Positions 34,573-48,200 of a DNA stretch of 64,000 nucleotides are shown here, piece after piece. Source of the stretch: Silene latifolia (taxonomy: Eukaryota > Streptophyta > Magnoliopsida > Caryophyllales > Caryophyllaceae). The stretch lies in the NCBI RefSeq assembly GCF_048544455.1, contig NC_133526.1, positions 5,348,001 through 5,412,000 of the forward strand. Direction: 5' to 3'. Below the pieces are notes generated by a model. The model was not told where the DNA came from. It was given only the letters and a program-made list of their open reading frames with translations, and made no database searches. A program made the position numbers and the translations under genes. Every line of letters begins with the position of its first letter. Within the stretch, counting starts at the first letter, position 1.

Positions 34573-35770
34573 ATCGGTTACTTAAAAGTGGTACTCTGTA
34601 TTTGGTAATTTTGTGTAAATATAGGTTTTGTATAGAAAAACCTAGATTATGCACATAAATTCACGGACACGTCTACTAGGACACGGAGGTTACCAACAGT
34701 CTGACATGTTTACGAGAAAAAGGAACATACATTAGATGCATTACCTCAGATTTTACTTGTTTTTGAGCATTTTTGTATTTTTTTCAAAGCTTATGACCTC
34801 AAACTTTATTTGTTTTTGCGCATATGTGTATTTTTTCCGAGTTTATTAAAGTTTATATGTTACATTTTAATTTTTTTTCCGTCAAAACTCAAATTTAAGT
34901 AAGTTTGTACGTAATATTTTTGAGTTTTATTGTAATTTTTTTGAGCTTAATGTTTTAGTGGATGAACTCAAAAACTTTATAGTAAGACTCATAAATTTTA
35001 AAACAAAGCTCAAAAACTTTATTATAATGCTCAGAAAGTATAAAACTTGTGGTAGTACATCAGATGTATAATCCACTTACTGCATATTTACCCTGCCTAT
35101 AAAATTTTAGTTGTTGAAATTGCTAGGTGAATGTGTCACTCAGCAACAAGCTCTGTGGCTTAAAGTTATTGAGAGACCATTTTTATCGTATCCTTTTATG
35201 TACTTTTCGTATCCTTTTAATTAATGTTCGTGACTTAAAATATCGATTTCATTTGGTACATATTTTCATAATAAGCGTATCTATTTTATCATATATTATA
35301 ATAATTTTTATTAGTACCTCATTATATAGCATATGTACCTATTTTATTGCCTGTTGTACCATTTTTCCATCAATTTATAATTGGTCTCTCAATAAGTTTA
35401 TTGAAAGACCGTCTCTCAGGAGACCTACTCTTTTTTTTCGTGACCATTTTATTGTTAACTGTGACATAGTAATTTCGTACCTCTCTATATAATAACTTAA
35501 TAAGTGTATCTATTTTATTGGTATCGTGATTTGTACCTATTTTATTTAATCTAGTACCATTTTTTCCCTAAAATAATAAAATAGTCTCTCACCGAAAACT
35601 TACTCGTCATTTATAATTCTACTGAATACCAAATACAATCCTAATCCTAATTATAAATTAATCAAATAGTTTGTTGGCTTCTATGGTTGGTTGGTGTACT
35701 AATTATATACCTAATCCGTCCATCTCTCAACACTAATCTTAATTTTTTTTGGGGTGAGGATCTTAATCTT
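34573..35770. other. Non-coding spacer with repeat words
   Basis: AT-rich, with repeated GCTCAAAAACTTTAT / TTTGAGC words (34740-35040) similar to the interior of the MITE at 13121. A block at 35130-35420 contains inverted TTATTGAGAGACC / GGTCTCTCAATAA, resembling 5390-5440. The open frame at 35127-35492 has no recognised domain and is probably repeat-derived. Confidence 0.4.
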
Positions 35771-35773
35771 TAA

Positions 35774-36169
35774 GGGTCCGTTTGGATACAATTTTAGGAG
35801 GGAAGGGGAGGGGAGGGGGAGTGAGGGGAGGTGAAGGGAGGGGAGAGAAGGGGAGGGCAAATGAAATGTGGGTGTTTGGATAACAAAAAATATGAAGGGA
35901 AATGGAAGGGGAGGAAGGAGGGAGATGAAGAATGGATGGAGGATTGAAAGATGTTGGTGGTATAATTAGAGTCCAAATAATGTTTTCTTTCCAAATCTTG
36001 CCACCATTGGAAAGATTATAGTTTGTTCTATAGGAGGGAAAATAAATCCTCTCATTTCTCTCCCCTTCCATTTCCTTTCTCCCATATTTTTTATCCAAAC
36101 AAAGGAAATTAAATCCCTCCCTTTCCCTCCCCTCCCCTTCTCTCTAATTCCTTCAATCCAAACGAACCC
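35774..36169. mobile_element. Tourist-type (PIF/Harbinger) MITE in the thioesterase promoter
   Basis: Termini GGGTCCGTTTGGATAC and ATCCAAACGAACCC are inverted, with TAA on both sides (35771-35773, 36170-36172). The length is 396 bp, with purine-rich GGGAGGGGAGG tracts and their inverse. It ends 110 bp before the thioesterase start codon, so it may contribute promoter sequence. Confidence 0.88.
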
Positions 36170-36279
36170 TAAGAGTACTTAATTGAGTATAATAAAAACA
36201 CCTAATTCATCAAAAGCAACGAGAATGAATGATTGATTTTACGATCAGATCAATATTATTGAAGAGTGAAGCGAAGACA

Positions 36280-39200
36280 ATGGAAAAAGCCCAACAACTT
36301 GTAGCACTGAGTGAGGAAGAGTCCGAAAGCGTGTATCGGGTCGCGGTCAACCCGCACGAGTTTCAAGTAGGACCCAGTTTCTATGAGGATTTTGCACTCC
36401 GTGGCATTCGGGTCAATCGGGTTGAACCCGGGATCATATTTTGCTCCTTCAAAGTGCCCCCTCGTTTGATTGTAAGATCTCGTTAATATTTATTTCAACT
36501 TTTTTTTCTACGTATGAAATTGAAGTGAACATAAGAGTACCCCTCCGGGTTACACCTAAATTTTTATTTATACTAGTCGCTGCCAATTACTAGACTATAC
36601 TCCCAGGAGTATACTCGTCCATACTCCTCTATTTTTTTTTTTAAATAACAAATATTAAAATATAAAAACTACCCACCCCAATCCCTCATTTTACTCTTAA
36701 CTCATCAAAAACAGTTACCACAAAACAAAAAAACCCTTGTTTTCTTGCTCACTTAACCTTCCCTCCTATATTCACATATTCAAAGAATCTATGCATTTGT
36801 AGTCGTTTTCAATCGTTTGATCGGGTATGTTCTAATAATACATCAATACCCTAAAGTTAATTGAATTAAATTTATGTTTTATGTCAATATTCATTGTTAA
36901 ATTGTTATATTAGGTGATTTCGGATTACCCTTTAATGTTAGATCTCTCATTATTCAGAGTTAAATTGAGATCGGGTGTGATATTCATCATATGACTATCA
37001 TATTCGCCGTCAATTTGATGAATATGTATTATCTATTGTGATATTCATCATACGTCACTATGATATTCATTTTACGTTTAGTGAATATGATAGTGTAATC
37101 TAATGAATATGAGTTATGTGGTATGATATCCATTAAATGATACTATTATATTCACTTTTAATTAGTGAAAATAATAATGTAATTTGATGAATATGTACCA
37201 TGTAGTGTGATATTCACATTATGATACTATTATATTCACTTTGAATTTAGTGAATATGATAGTGTAATCTAATGATTACGAATTATAAACTTGATAAATT
37301 CGAGTACAAATAGAAGAAAAATTGTTGAATTTGAAGAATTTTAAATTTGATAAATCGGGCAATTTGGAAAAAAGAAAAAAAGAAAAAGAATAAACATACA
37401 ATTATGTAGTGGGTAGTTAATTTTGTCTTTTTTTTATGGGTGTATACTACTCCCTACTCCTGGGAGTAGGATATAATTTGCCGGTCGCTGCGCCGCGCCC
37501 TCCCGGGCACGGAGCTTCAATTTGTCGAATACCTTATATTTAATTTCACGTCATTTGAGTGTAGCTTAAGTGTGCATATATAGCTTAAGATTGGGAGTTG
37601 AATTATTTAACGTGTTTGTCTTCCACCTGTGCATGAATTGAGTTGAAGCGTTTTTTTGCATTCTTGGCAAGGAAATGCTTTAGTATAGCGTTGTCGTTAT
37701 TACGTTGAAGCATTGAAAAGGCATGCTAATCGTAGGGTACAACGATCGTAACGCCATTCAACTTGGACATAGCAACCGGGCGCGGGACCTCAATTTGGAA
37801 ATCGTTTGGGTGAACGCATATGTACGCACCGCAACTGAAATGGATAATCTGGTCTATAGATGTACGTAGTAACCACACTTGTTACGATGTTTATGATGCG
37901 TTCTCCGATTGCTTGCTTTTGGCGCGCAGTTTGTGTTAATGAACTTTTAAGGGGGGAGGTTAGGAGGTGGCTACTAATAGAATTCTAACCGCCACAACCT
38001 GGCCGATTTGTAAACCTGAATTCTAGTGAGTGGCATAACCGTTAGAAGGTTGTCTAAATCATTGGTAATCTAAATCATTGGTAATAACTACGACAACATT
38101 ATAATATGATCTATTTTCTGAGACCATCATCATTAACCTGAAATTATGTATGGAACTTAGCACTGCTGCTGCAAATGTCGTAAACGGATATAGCGTAAAT
38201 CTGCATTAGCGAAGTTCCAAGTGTGCGGAAGATATACAACTGACTAAAAGCATGATCGTTAAAATCGTTAAAATGCAACATCTTCATGTTCTCTAAAACA
38301 ATTTGACAAAGCAATGTCAAACATTGGAACAAGTTACGCATTTGACCATTTTGAAATACGAGCTCACTTGACAAATAAAACATTATACAACAGAACACTA
38401 ATTAGTTGTTAATCACATATTTGATAGCTCTTTCCACCACGTCACCATGGAGCCTCCTGTTATATTTCCACCATTAGCTCTCGGTTAATCTACTCATTAG
38501 TAGCATGACTATTGCCAAACGATTCTATTCAAAGAAAGATTGATTTTATTAGCAAAGTTATTCAGTAGGGGTTCCCGCAAATAATCAAAGCAATCAATAC
38601 AAACCAAAACAAACAATCAAAAAATTAGAGAGTGCATGTGTACAAGTACAACTACCTATCCACATAATTGTAGTTTATATTTATCAACACTTCCATCTGC
38701 ATAAAACTAATGATTAATATTGGCAGTAAAGTATTGCTTATTCATTCCACCATCACCCCTGTTTAAGGCCTTACTTACCACACCTCTCATAAATTTTCCT
38801 ACTCACAAACTGACAGAACCCCAAAGCCGCTTGAAATAATGTTCAGTCAAATTCAAACACAAATATAGCTATTACATATTTTTGGGACGTATGGATAGTC
38901 ATATAAAGTCATCTTTTTGAAACAACAATGTGTTACTACTGGTCTTGAGTTCAGGTTTTTTTGGAGTATAACAATATTAAGACTCAGGTGTAAAAGTTTT
39001 GCGACCGTAAGGGGTTATAACGTGAAAAAAAAAAAGTTAAAACGATAACAAATACTCTATTGCCTCAAATCCACCAATAGCAAGAAAACGTGTGGAAAGA
39101 ATACGTTGTACCATTCTCAACAAGAAGCAGCAAAATAACCTCATAAAGCTACAAACTCAGGTTATTAAACAACAAATAATATACTTGCTCCGTGTCTGAG

Positions 39201-42200
39201 TCATTTGTTTACCTATTCCATTTTGGGGTATCTTATTCATCACCAAATCTCATTGAAGACGGCGATATCTGTTACAAGCTTGTGACGGATACCATTTCTT
39301 CTCACAAAATATCCATGAGAGGTGAGTGGGGAAGCACATGGGGGGTGCCCCACCTTGTCCCCTCTCCCTTTTTGTGATAGGTCTTCAGCTTGTGACGGGA
39401 TTAGCCCGTCACAAGCAAGACGCTTTGCTTATTCATTTGTTTACTTTTTTTATATTAGGTAGGTCTTTTATGGATAATTTGATCATATACATCCATTAGT
39501 CTACTTGTCATTCAGTAACCACCACATATGGTCCCCTCCTCTTTCCGTGATCTTTGTACCAAAATTAAAGGTAAACAAATGACCAGGACAAAGGGAGTAA
39601 CAAAATTTAAAATTAAGTGAAGTCATTCTTCTTTACTGTAGCTAAACTGCATGAAGTCACACAAATATAAAATGAGTAAATAAATAAAGTAATATCCGGG
39701 AAAAGCAAGCTAAGATCATGGAAAAAATGAGAAAGATAAAAAAAATGAAACTGTAAGCCGAGACTGAAAGGACGAATGATCAGGAGAAATTAAAATGGGA
39801 ATTTTGGGAGCAAGAAATGACGACACCTCTCAGTAAAATGAAAAGCAGACAAATGAGAAAGTTATAAAACACATGTAATGGTATACATATAAGAACAGGC
39901 TAGCACGTACATGATACTGAATTGTCCGAAGCAAAGTGCCCTAAGGCTAATTGTAAGCAACCAGTCCATGAACACCAAGCTCCAACAACAGCAAGACACC
40001 ACCACAATACCCTACAATCAGAAATGAACAATTGTTTGACAAATGTAGTAAATTGCTTTCGCAGCCACTCTCACCATTCATCTTGCTTTCCTAGTAAGAT
40101 AAGAAAAAATGTTCATCTAAATTAAAACAAAATACCTGAAAACCACGGGCTCTGGCTCACCCGTGCCTCCACATTCGCTGCCAAACTCATCTGCCGCCTA
40201 GAATCTTATTCTCGTGGACAAAATGCGGGGGTCAAGTGAATACAAATCTACATGGTAAAGATGAGTTAAAATAAGAATTGATAGTGTAAAATTACAACTT
40301 GAATCATAAGAATAAACCGGAAACAATGTTCATCAAAGAAATATGGAATTGTTAGTGTAAAATAGAGGTAGGAAATGGGGAATTGATAAAGGGCAAATGG
40401 GTGTTGAAGAGGGAAATAAGGGGATTGAGTGGATGGAGGACAAAGTAGCGTAAAGTAAAGGATGAAATGCGGGATAAACAGAGTAAGTACTATAGATCAC
40501 ATGACAAGCACGGATACCGCATGACCATTAGGCTAACTGGTACGAATTTCTGGAGAAAACCAATATGAAATAGTCGTTTTCAGGGGGAAAAGGGTGATGA
40601 AATGAATAGACAAGAATACAAGGTCAGTACTAATACTAATCAGATGAGTACTTGCCTATGTGTCTCTCCTTCAATCTTCTACGCAACATCGTAACCACTT
40701 AAACAATAACAATTGAACACAAGGTCAATACTATTTGCACCAACCCTAGCTATAATGTCTCTTGTTAGAAGGAATCTTATGTGGACATGCAATCAATGTA
40801 AAGTATTGTCTTGGGGATCGAGATTGCTATCTAAGTGAAATGTCGGATACCATAGAGACAAGACATAAAAATACCCCTGAGTTTAAGGAGTAAAGAATGG
40901 GCAGGTTAATAGGATGATACCTAAGCTGATATCAACACCAGTAAAATAACATGCCTTGTCGTGAGCACTGGCTACCGCACTCACAAATTCTATGTAAGCT
41001 CTTATACTACAATAGTATGGCCCTGCATACAACAAACCACAAAACTGAACATAGCAGTCTGAGATCTCATCTCATCTGAGTCTATCTCACTGTGAAAGAA
41101 ACAACGAAAAAAATAAAAAAAGGTCCAAAATCACACCCGAAAACCTCAGTCAAACACATTCAAAGCAGAAAATATCAAAATATTTACCATCATCGTCGTC
41201 GCATCATAATCATCACAGATGCAGCCATAGCCAGCATCGCCCTCTAGAGAGTTTTTGTTCCTTCGTCCCCTTCCTTTTATCCGTTTTTAAAAAGCAGAGA
41301 ACATAAACAAATTAGAGAACTCTCAAATAAACTCAATTGAAGTCAACAGATCGGATAGGGAAGGAAAGAATTTGTTTCTATTGCTTTACTTTAATGTGAA
41401 AACAAGTTGGGAAAATCACGACCGCCTATTATCAACGAATCATAAAATGCACGTGGAGGCATATAAACAGGTTGCTGGCTTAGTAAAAGTATCAAAAAGG
41501 CAACGGAAATAGCACAACCAATCAACACTTACCAGAACGAAAAACAACAGTTAGGCCAGCGAGACCAAATGCCTTCGCCATGGCGCCGCCAATGTGGCCG
41601 TCAAACAACTGCATCCCGGGTAACAGATCGACTCGCCAACCTGACCACGTTAAAACTGCAATGATTAACATGCTAAAGATTGATATGAGAAACTCGAGTT
41701 CAACATAGAATTCAAAAGCGATGTTAGGAGGCATACAAACAGGTTGCTGGCTTAGTAAAAGTATCAAAAAGGCAACGGAAATAGCACAACCAATCAACAC
41801 TTACCAGAACGGAAAACAAAAGTTAGGCCAGCGAGACCAAATGCCTTCGCCATGGCGCCGCCAATGTGGCCGTCAAACAAATGCATCCCGGGTAACAGAT
41901 CGACTCGCCAACCTGACCACGTTAAAACTGCAATGATTAACATGCTAAAGATTGATATGAGAAACTCGAGTTCAACATAGAATTCAAAAGCGATGTTAGG
42001 AGTGCAATTCAGAAATGTCAGGGCCCTCCCAGATGGGAGCCAATGCCATGTGAATACATATTCTTTACTGGGGCAGTAAAAGTAACAAAAAGGCAACAGA
42101 AACAGCAAATTCAAACAACACTTGATAAAACAGAAATCAACAGATATTAGACCTACCTAATAAAAAAAACAGAGATTAGACCAACGAAATAAGCACCTGT

Positions 42201-45200
42201 GTTTTAGCGTCGCTTATGATATTGTCGGACTGCATGAGCTGGCAGTATCAAATATCGGCTTTCCTATGGGTTGGCCGACACTGCAATGTTCACCATATAA
42301 AAAATCAGCCTTAGAAAAAGTAGTCCAAATTGTATAAAAGCGATGCACAGCCACGCAGCATGTAATCACCCTCCCCCCCCCCCTCTAACCACGACCACCA
42401 GCGGCAGGCCTATGCCTCATCCCCGCATATACACAAGATACAAAGTACAAACGTAGCAGCATGCGTAAAACAAAGATGAAGTTAGTAAAATAAATTAGCA
42501 TCCGTCAAGGAAACAATCAGCAGACATTAGGTCAGCAATTTGTTACCTGTGCTTTGGTACTACCGATGCAATCGTCAACCTTAACGCGTTGCCAAGGTCA
42601 AAATGTCACCCCCATGTGCGTCGGAACTGCAATGGTCAGGAGCTGTAAACTCAAACCGAGGAAGCTTGGAATAATAGTGATAAACAACAAAGTCGAGGGA
42701 AAACCGAAAACATACGTAAACAAATTAAAATAGACAATTGGTGACCCAAAGACACCACAAGTACATAAACGTGATAAATTAACAACAAATACAATATTTG
42801 GTTCAAGTACTCACCTCTATTTCTTTGACACGTACATTATGTAGAAGTTGTTGCTGGGCTTTATGTTGTTCTGTTCCACTCTCCAACGCTATCCGCACAC
42901 GTCTTGCCCGGACTCAAGATTGAACTCGCACTAAAGCCTGCATAAACCGAAGAATTATTGCAGCCTGTTTCATTACAGCATGCCCTCTGACAAGCGCTTG
43001 AAGTGTTACCAATCCTTTCAATGCTCTAAAAGCTTGCCTAGCCTGATTGAAGAAAGAAAATTAAAATTTACAGCGAACACTCAATAAGCATCGTAGATAT
43101 TGCAGACTTGGATCAGAGAAATCAACTCCTAAACATATTGCACCGCCATAAGAGAATCAAAACAATGATACCAATTTGTCAACGCAATGATCATTTATGA
43201 TACTATTTTTAGTTAATTGTCTTTTTTACTATCATTCTCTTAGTGAGAGGGAAGGGCGTGAAGGGATTCTTCCACACCACATGTGCGCGTGGAGCATGAA
43301 GGAAGACCAGATAAATCTGAAGCATTACCAGGAATCCTCGAAAAGCGGTTTCAATGTATGTAGCGGTTTCAATGTATCCTAGAGTGGCGTGTGATGATGC
43401 TACCATTTGTTGCTTAAATCATTGGTTTAGCTCGCTATAGCTTGAAAACTGTAGGATACAAAGAGGAAAAGCTGAGAAGAAAAAAGGGGAAGGCAGAGAA
43501 TGAAAGGAAGAAGGTGGTTACAAATGGATGGCATGTAATGAAAGGAGAACAAGAGAGGCGGGAAGAAAGGCAAAGATCAAAGGGGAAAAGGTATGATGGG
43601 AGGGAGGGATGGCAATGATTGAATGGAAAAAATCTAAGTTTTTTTTTTTTTTTTTGGCGTGTGGTTGGAGGGGGGGGACCGGGGGACCGGACGGGGAAGG
43701 CACTACCAAGGTGACTAATCCTAGGCTACAGTGCCTGGGTTTTATTAACAGGAGAATTAAATGCGATTAGGAGCAAAGATCGCATAATCATCACCATCAT
43801 ATCAATTCTCAATATCCATCATTGTCGCAACATCCTTATCGTAGTCAACTTAGAGTTCACGAATTGAATCATATAAGAGCCTATCAAAGCAGTTTCATAT
43901 AAATAACAGTTTAACAATCCATGAATCATCAACTGAAAAAAAAACTTAACATAAATCAAGTGGAATTAGAGGTCAGGGGAAGCTTTGAGAAGATAGGGCC
44001 CAAATGTTTAGGCTAAGATCGAGAAACAACTTAACATAATGCGAGTTGCTGCGAATCCTTGAATGTCGCTTGAACGATGACCAATTCACAATTTTAAGCA
44101 ACATAATTAAACAAAGAAAATTTATGACGAATTGGAGTTCACTAACCTAAGATTAGGAATAACAAACAAAAAACCATCAATGCTACCGCCTATAGCCTGG
44201 CCTGCAGCCTGGCGATCGCCATCAAAAAAATCCGCTGCAACCACAATTGAAAGAAACAAATAACATGAGAATGAGGAAGAACTCATGCTGTAATCTGGAA
44301 GAAATAAATGGGTAGGAAAAAATGAGGATGTGTGAGGAGTGTCGTTGCAGAGGAAAAGAAAGGAGAAGTAGAAATCATACCCGAAAAGCAACAATATATG
44401 GACCGCTGAATCGCTCACCTTTTAGGAGAATTTAAAGCAACTCCAGTCCCAGGCTTGTGCCCACAATTCCAGCCCCAGGAAATAACAAACCTAGAAATCA
44501 AAAAACAAACTACAAACAATTAGAAGTAGGATAAACGATAATGGAAATATGTAGGCAAATGAACATATGAACAACTGAATGAACTCAGACGTCACGCTAG
44601 GCCAATGTTAAATAAGCGAATCAAAATCAAACCAAACGAGGATGAGTCAAATATTTTTAAAACCGCAGAATACAAATTAGGAAATCTTAGTACTTGAACT
44701 AAATCACTCAAGTCTCAGCCAAAGCTCCAAGTTCATGTCCACAACTCTAGCCCCAGTAAGTAAGGAAGTATCAAACCCAGAAACTAAAGATCAAATAAAA
44801 AATGCCTTAACTGGACAAACTAATTGTTCATCGTCTGAGGTAAAAGTTGAGATAATGAGTAGGATTTGGATATGGAACTGGAACGAACCGTGAATAAATG
44901 AAAGCCAAAACCCCCTAGACAAAGAAGAAAACACCTTCAAGGAAACCCACCTTCAGAACTACTAACCCGAAGACGAGAACCTGTAAATAACAATAAGACA
45001 ATGAGATCTTCAGAAATAACAATAAACCCACAAATCGCATTATTAAAAACCTTATTAGTCAGAACGGGTAGCGTGCCTTTGTCGATGCAGTAAGCAACCT
45101 TGAAGTGGTGACCCATCTACCAAATGCCTTCCAGCTAACCTTGTAGGTGCGCTAGAGCCGTACGGGTGTCCGCCCTTGCGGTTCAAACAGAGAACACCAA

Positions 45201-48200
45201 GAGCACAATTAGAAATTAGTTTAAAGAAGGGCGAACGTATACAAAGGAAGTTCGGCGGCCTCTAGCAGCATTAGGTGCTACAAGTATGCATACCCCCAAA
45301 GCGAAACCACCACAAGCAAGTAAGCACGCGTAAATACACATTCAAACCAACGACACTAACCGCAAAATGGACAAAGGAGGCAGATATGACAGTCAATACC
45401 AGCACGTAAGTAACACAATTAAGTCACTGCTCTCCTTTAACATACCACAGTTAAGATTGAGCATAAGCATCATCCAAATATGCATTACCAAAACCTTAAA
45501 TAAGCAAGCAAGAACATACGAACGACCACTATAACCCTGACAAATTAAGAGCCTATAAAGAACGCCTGCTTAAAGAGTAAGCCCAACACCAGTGTTAAAC
45601 AAAAATTCAAAAGAACGGCAAGTGTTCACCGGGTAAATACCTACCGGTACCTTCAGGGTTCCCGGAGATTTTAAACATGCTTAATCAAAATCCTAAACAC
45701 AAATAATCCACCAATGGTACGAGTATATTAACAGGTTACCTATGGTGACCAACACAAAGCACACAAACAGGCAAATTAGCTACAAACAAATTAGGCTTCA
45801 CTATTTCAGAAACCAAAACTTACAGCACACTATGTCCGATATAGATTGACAAACACACAGCTATGTCGTTTTTGTCGGATTGGGGCAGGCTACAGTAATG
45901 GCTATTCGCACGCGTGTAATGCGTAGCAATCATATCCCCTTTTGTTTCTCCCCCACTGAGGTTCAGGCCCACTTTAATTAATATTAAAAAACTAATTAAT
46001 CCCAAAGAAACAAATCAAACAAACTACAAGGCACTTGAAGAGTACAACAGAACAGACTCGAGCCACAATCCCCGCTCATAGACAGTTTACGCTACCATCC
46101 ACAATAACGGTTTAATAACTATAACCTACCTCAACAATAATGACGCGCCATTAAAACTCAAAGTTACTAAATTGAATTATAAATCTAACTAAGCAGGGAA
46201 AGCTCTCTAACAACTGTTGAGCCAAAGCAACATAACATGTAAACCCCGAATTGACTGACGACGGAATCAATTAAACAAAAAAATAGACATTACCCAGCAG
46301 AAACAAACACTGGACATACCCCGTAAACATAACATTTTCTGAAATCTAATTCAACACCAAGGCTATATATTAACAACAGCAACCTGAATGATAAGAACGG
46401 CAATAATATCATACACAATCGCAATACCGATTCTGTGACAACATGCAAATCAAAAGAAATTAAAACAATAACAACAATAATTAAACAAGAGGGATGCAGA
46501 TCGGGAAGTAAAACAACCACATTTCGCACAAAAATGTTAAAATCATAATTCCTATCTGCACATTAAACGCCGATTTCACAATTCCTAATTTCTAAACTAA
46601 AAACTGAAGGCGGGAATGACAATGGATCGAACAGAATAGCACGTTAACAACACAACAACAACTTACAATGGTAAAAGGAAGCAATAATAAGTGTACAACA
46701 ATCAACAAAGATTAGTAATTTTGTAACAGAAATAAATACCTAGGTTTTGCTGGGGTAAATCATCAGTTTGTGCGAACCAAAGACGGAGGAGAATAAGCGT
46801 TCAACAGAAATGGCAGAGTAAAAGGGTTAGATTGTGGCTGAGAGTTAAAGGATAAATGGAGGGAGGAGATCTTCAAGGGGCATCCAACGGTAGGGGTGTG
46901 ACTTGCCTTGCTACTATTCATTGCTACAGTGCCTAAGTTGGGGCTTTTTAAATGGTAAGGATTTCATTGGATTGCCTTAAAGTGTAAGGTGTAAGGAGAC
47001 GGTATCCTTCCTATTTTTTCATTGGGCGGGGCGGAAGTAGTATATTGAATTATTGATCCCAACAAATTATTGCTCAATCAAGTTACTTTAGAGCAGGTGC
47101 AATGGATGATTCTTACCTTGAGTTTGTCAATAAAAACTTTAAAAATAAAGTTCTTTTCATTGTGGATGTCTTTGAGTTTGTCAAAAAAAGAACTAGGTTC
47201 TTTTTTAAGAACCAAGTTCTTTGTTGATTTCAATAAATTAAATATTGTGATCGAGATAAGAAAGTTTAATAATGGATCCAATAAAAAACAAAATAAAAGT
47301 TCTTCCATTCAAGAAAAAAGTTCTTAAACTTAGAAAATGGAGAAAAATGACTTGGCATTGAACCCATTGCACTTACTCTTAGTTTCAATTAGTTTTTTAG
47401 CCCCACGCGTTCTGTTTATAATATGTTGCAATTAAAATCAATTAATGCAATATGTTCATCTATCGTTCAATTTTCCGCAATAAAAAAAAATAATTTATGT
47501 CGTGGCTTTGTCTTGTCTATTTGTAATCTAGGGTTTATGTTATCCTATACTCCGTATTTAGGAATCGTTTGGTTACTCTCTACAAGACACGTGAACTCCT
47601 ATTGATGTCAATTACAAAATGGGTAAGTTATTTTGTTATCTCAATTCACATGAATTACAACCTCCCCTAAACTCTAATTCCCCTTAATGAATGGAAGAAG
47701 TTGTTTACATAATTCCGTGGTAAGTGAGATTGCCTACATAATTCTTTTACGCAATCAAACAACTGTTGTTTCACGTGAATTTTAAAATCACATGATATAT
47801 AACTTCGTAGGCATTGCAAGATCTCACATGCAACCAAACGACTCACAATTATGAAAACTACCGGTAGATAGGACGTATTATCTCAAGCTAGGTATTGAGT
47901 AGTGGAGTATTAGATTACTAATGATCATGATTTATTCCTCACGTACAGTACACCGAGTTTAGATTAGTCTTATTTCGCTATAAACGATATTTTTCTCGCT
48001 TTAGCACGATATTTCACTATATAATCTTAGTGTTTCAAGGATTCTCGTATACGACAAAAATAAGGGGAGTTAAATATGTACATGACCTTGGTTTTGTATT
48101 AACAACACAAAGGTTACTAAAGGAAAGATTCTCAGGATAATTTCATTAAAAATGGCAATAATGAGTTCATCTCTAAGTTTATCATGAAATTATCCTGAGA

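Noticed and set aside
42370-42390. Poly-C tract as a regulatory motif
   Set aside because: Low complexity only; nothing else supports a function.
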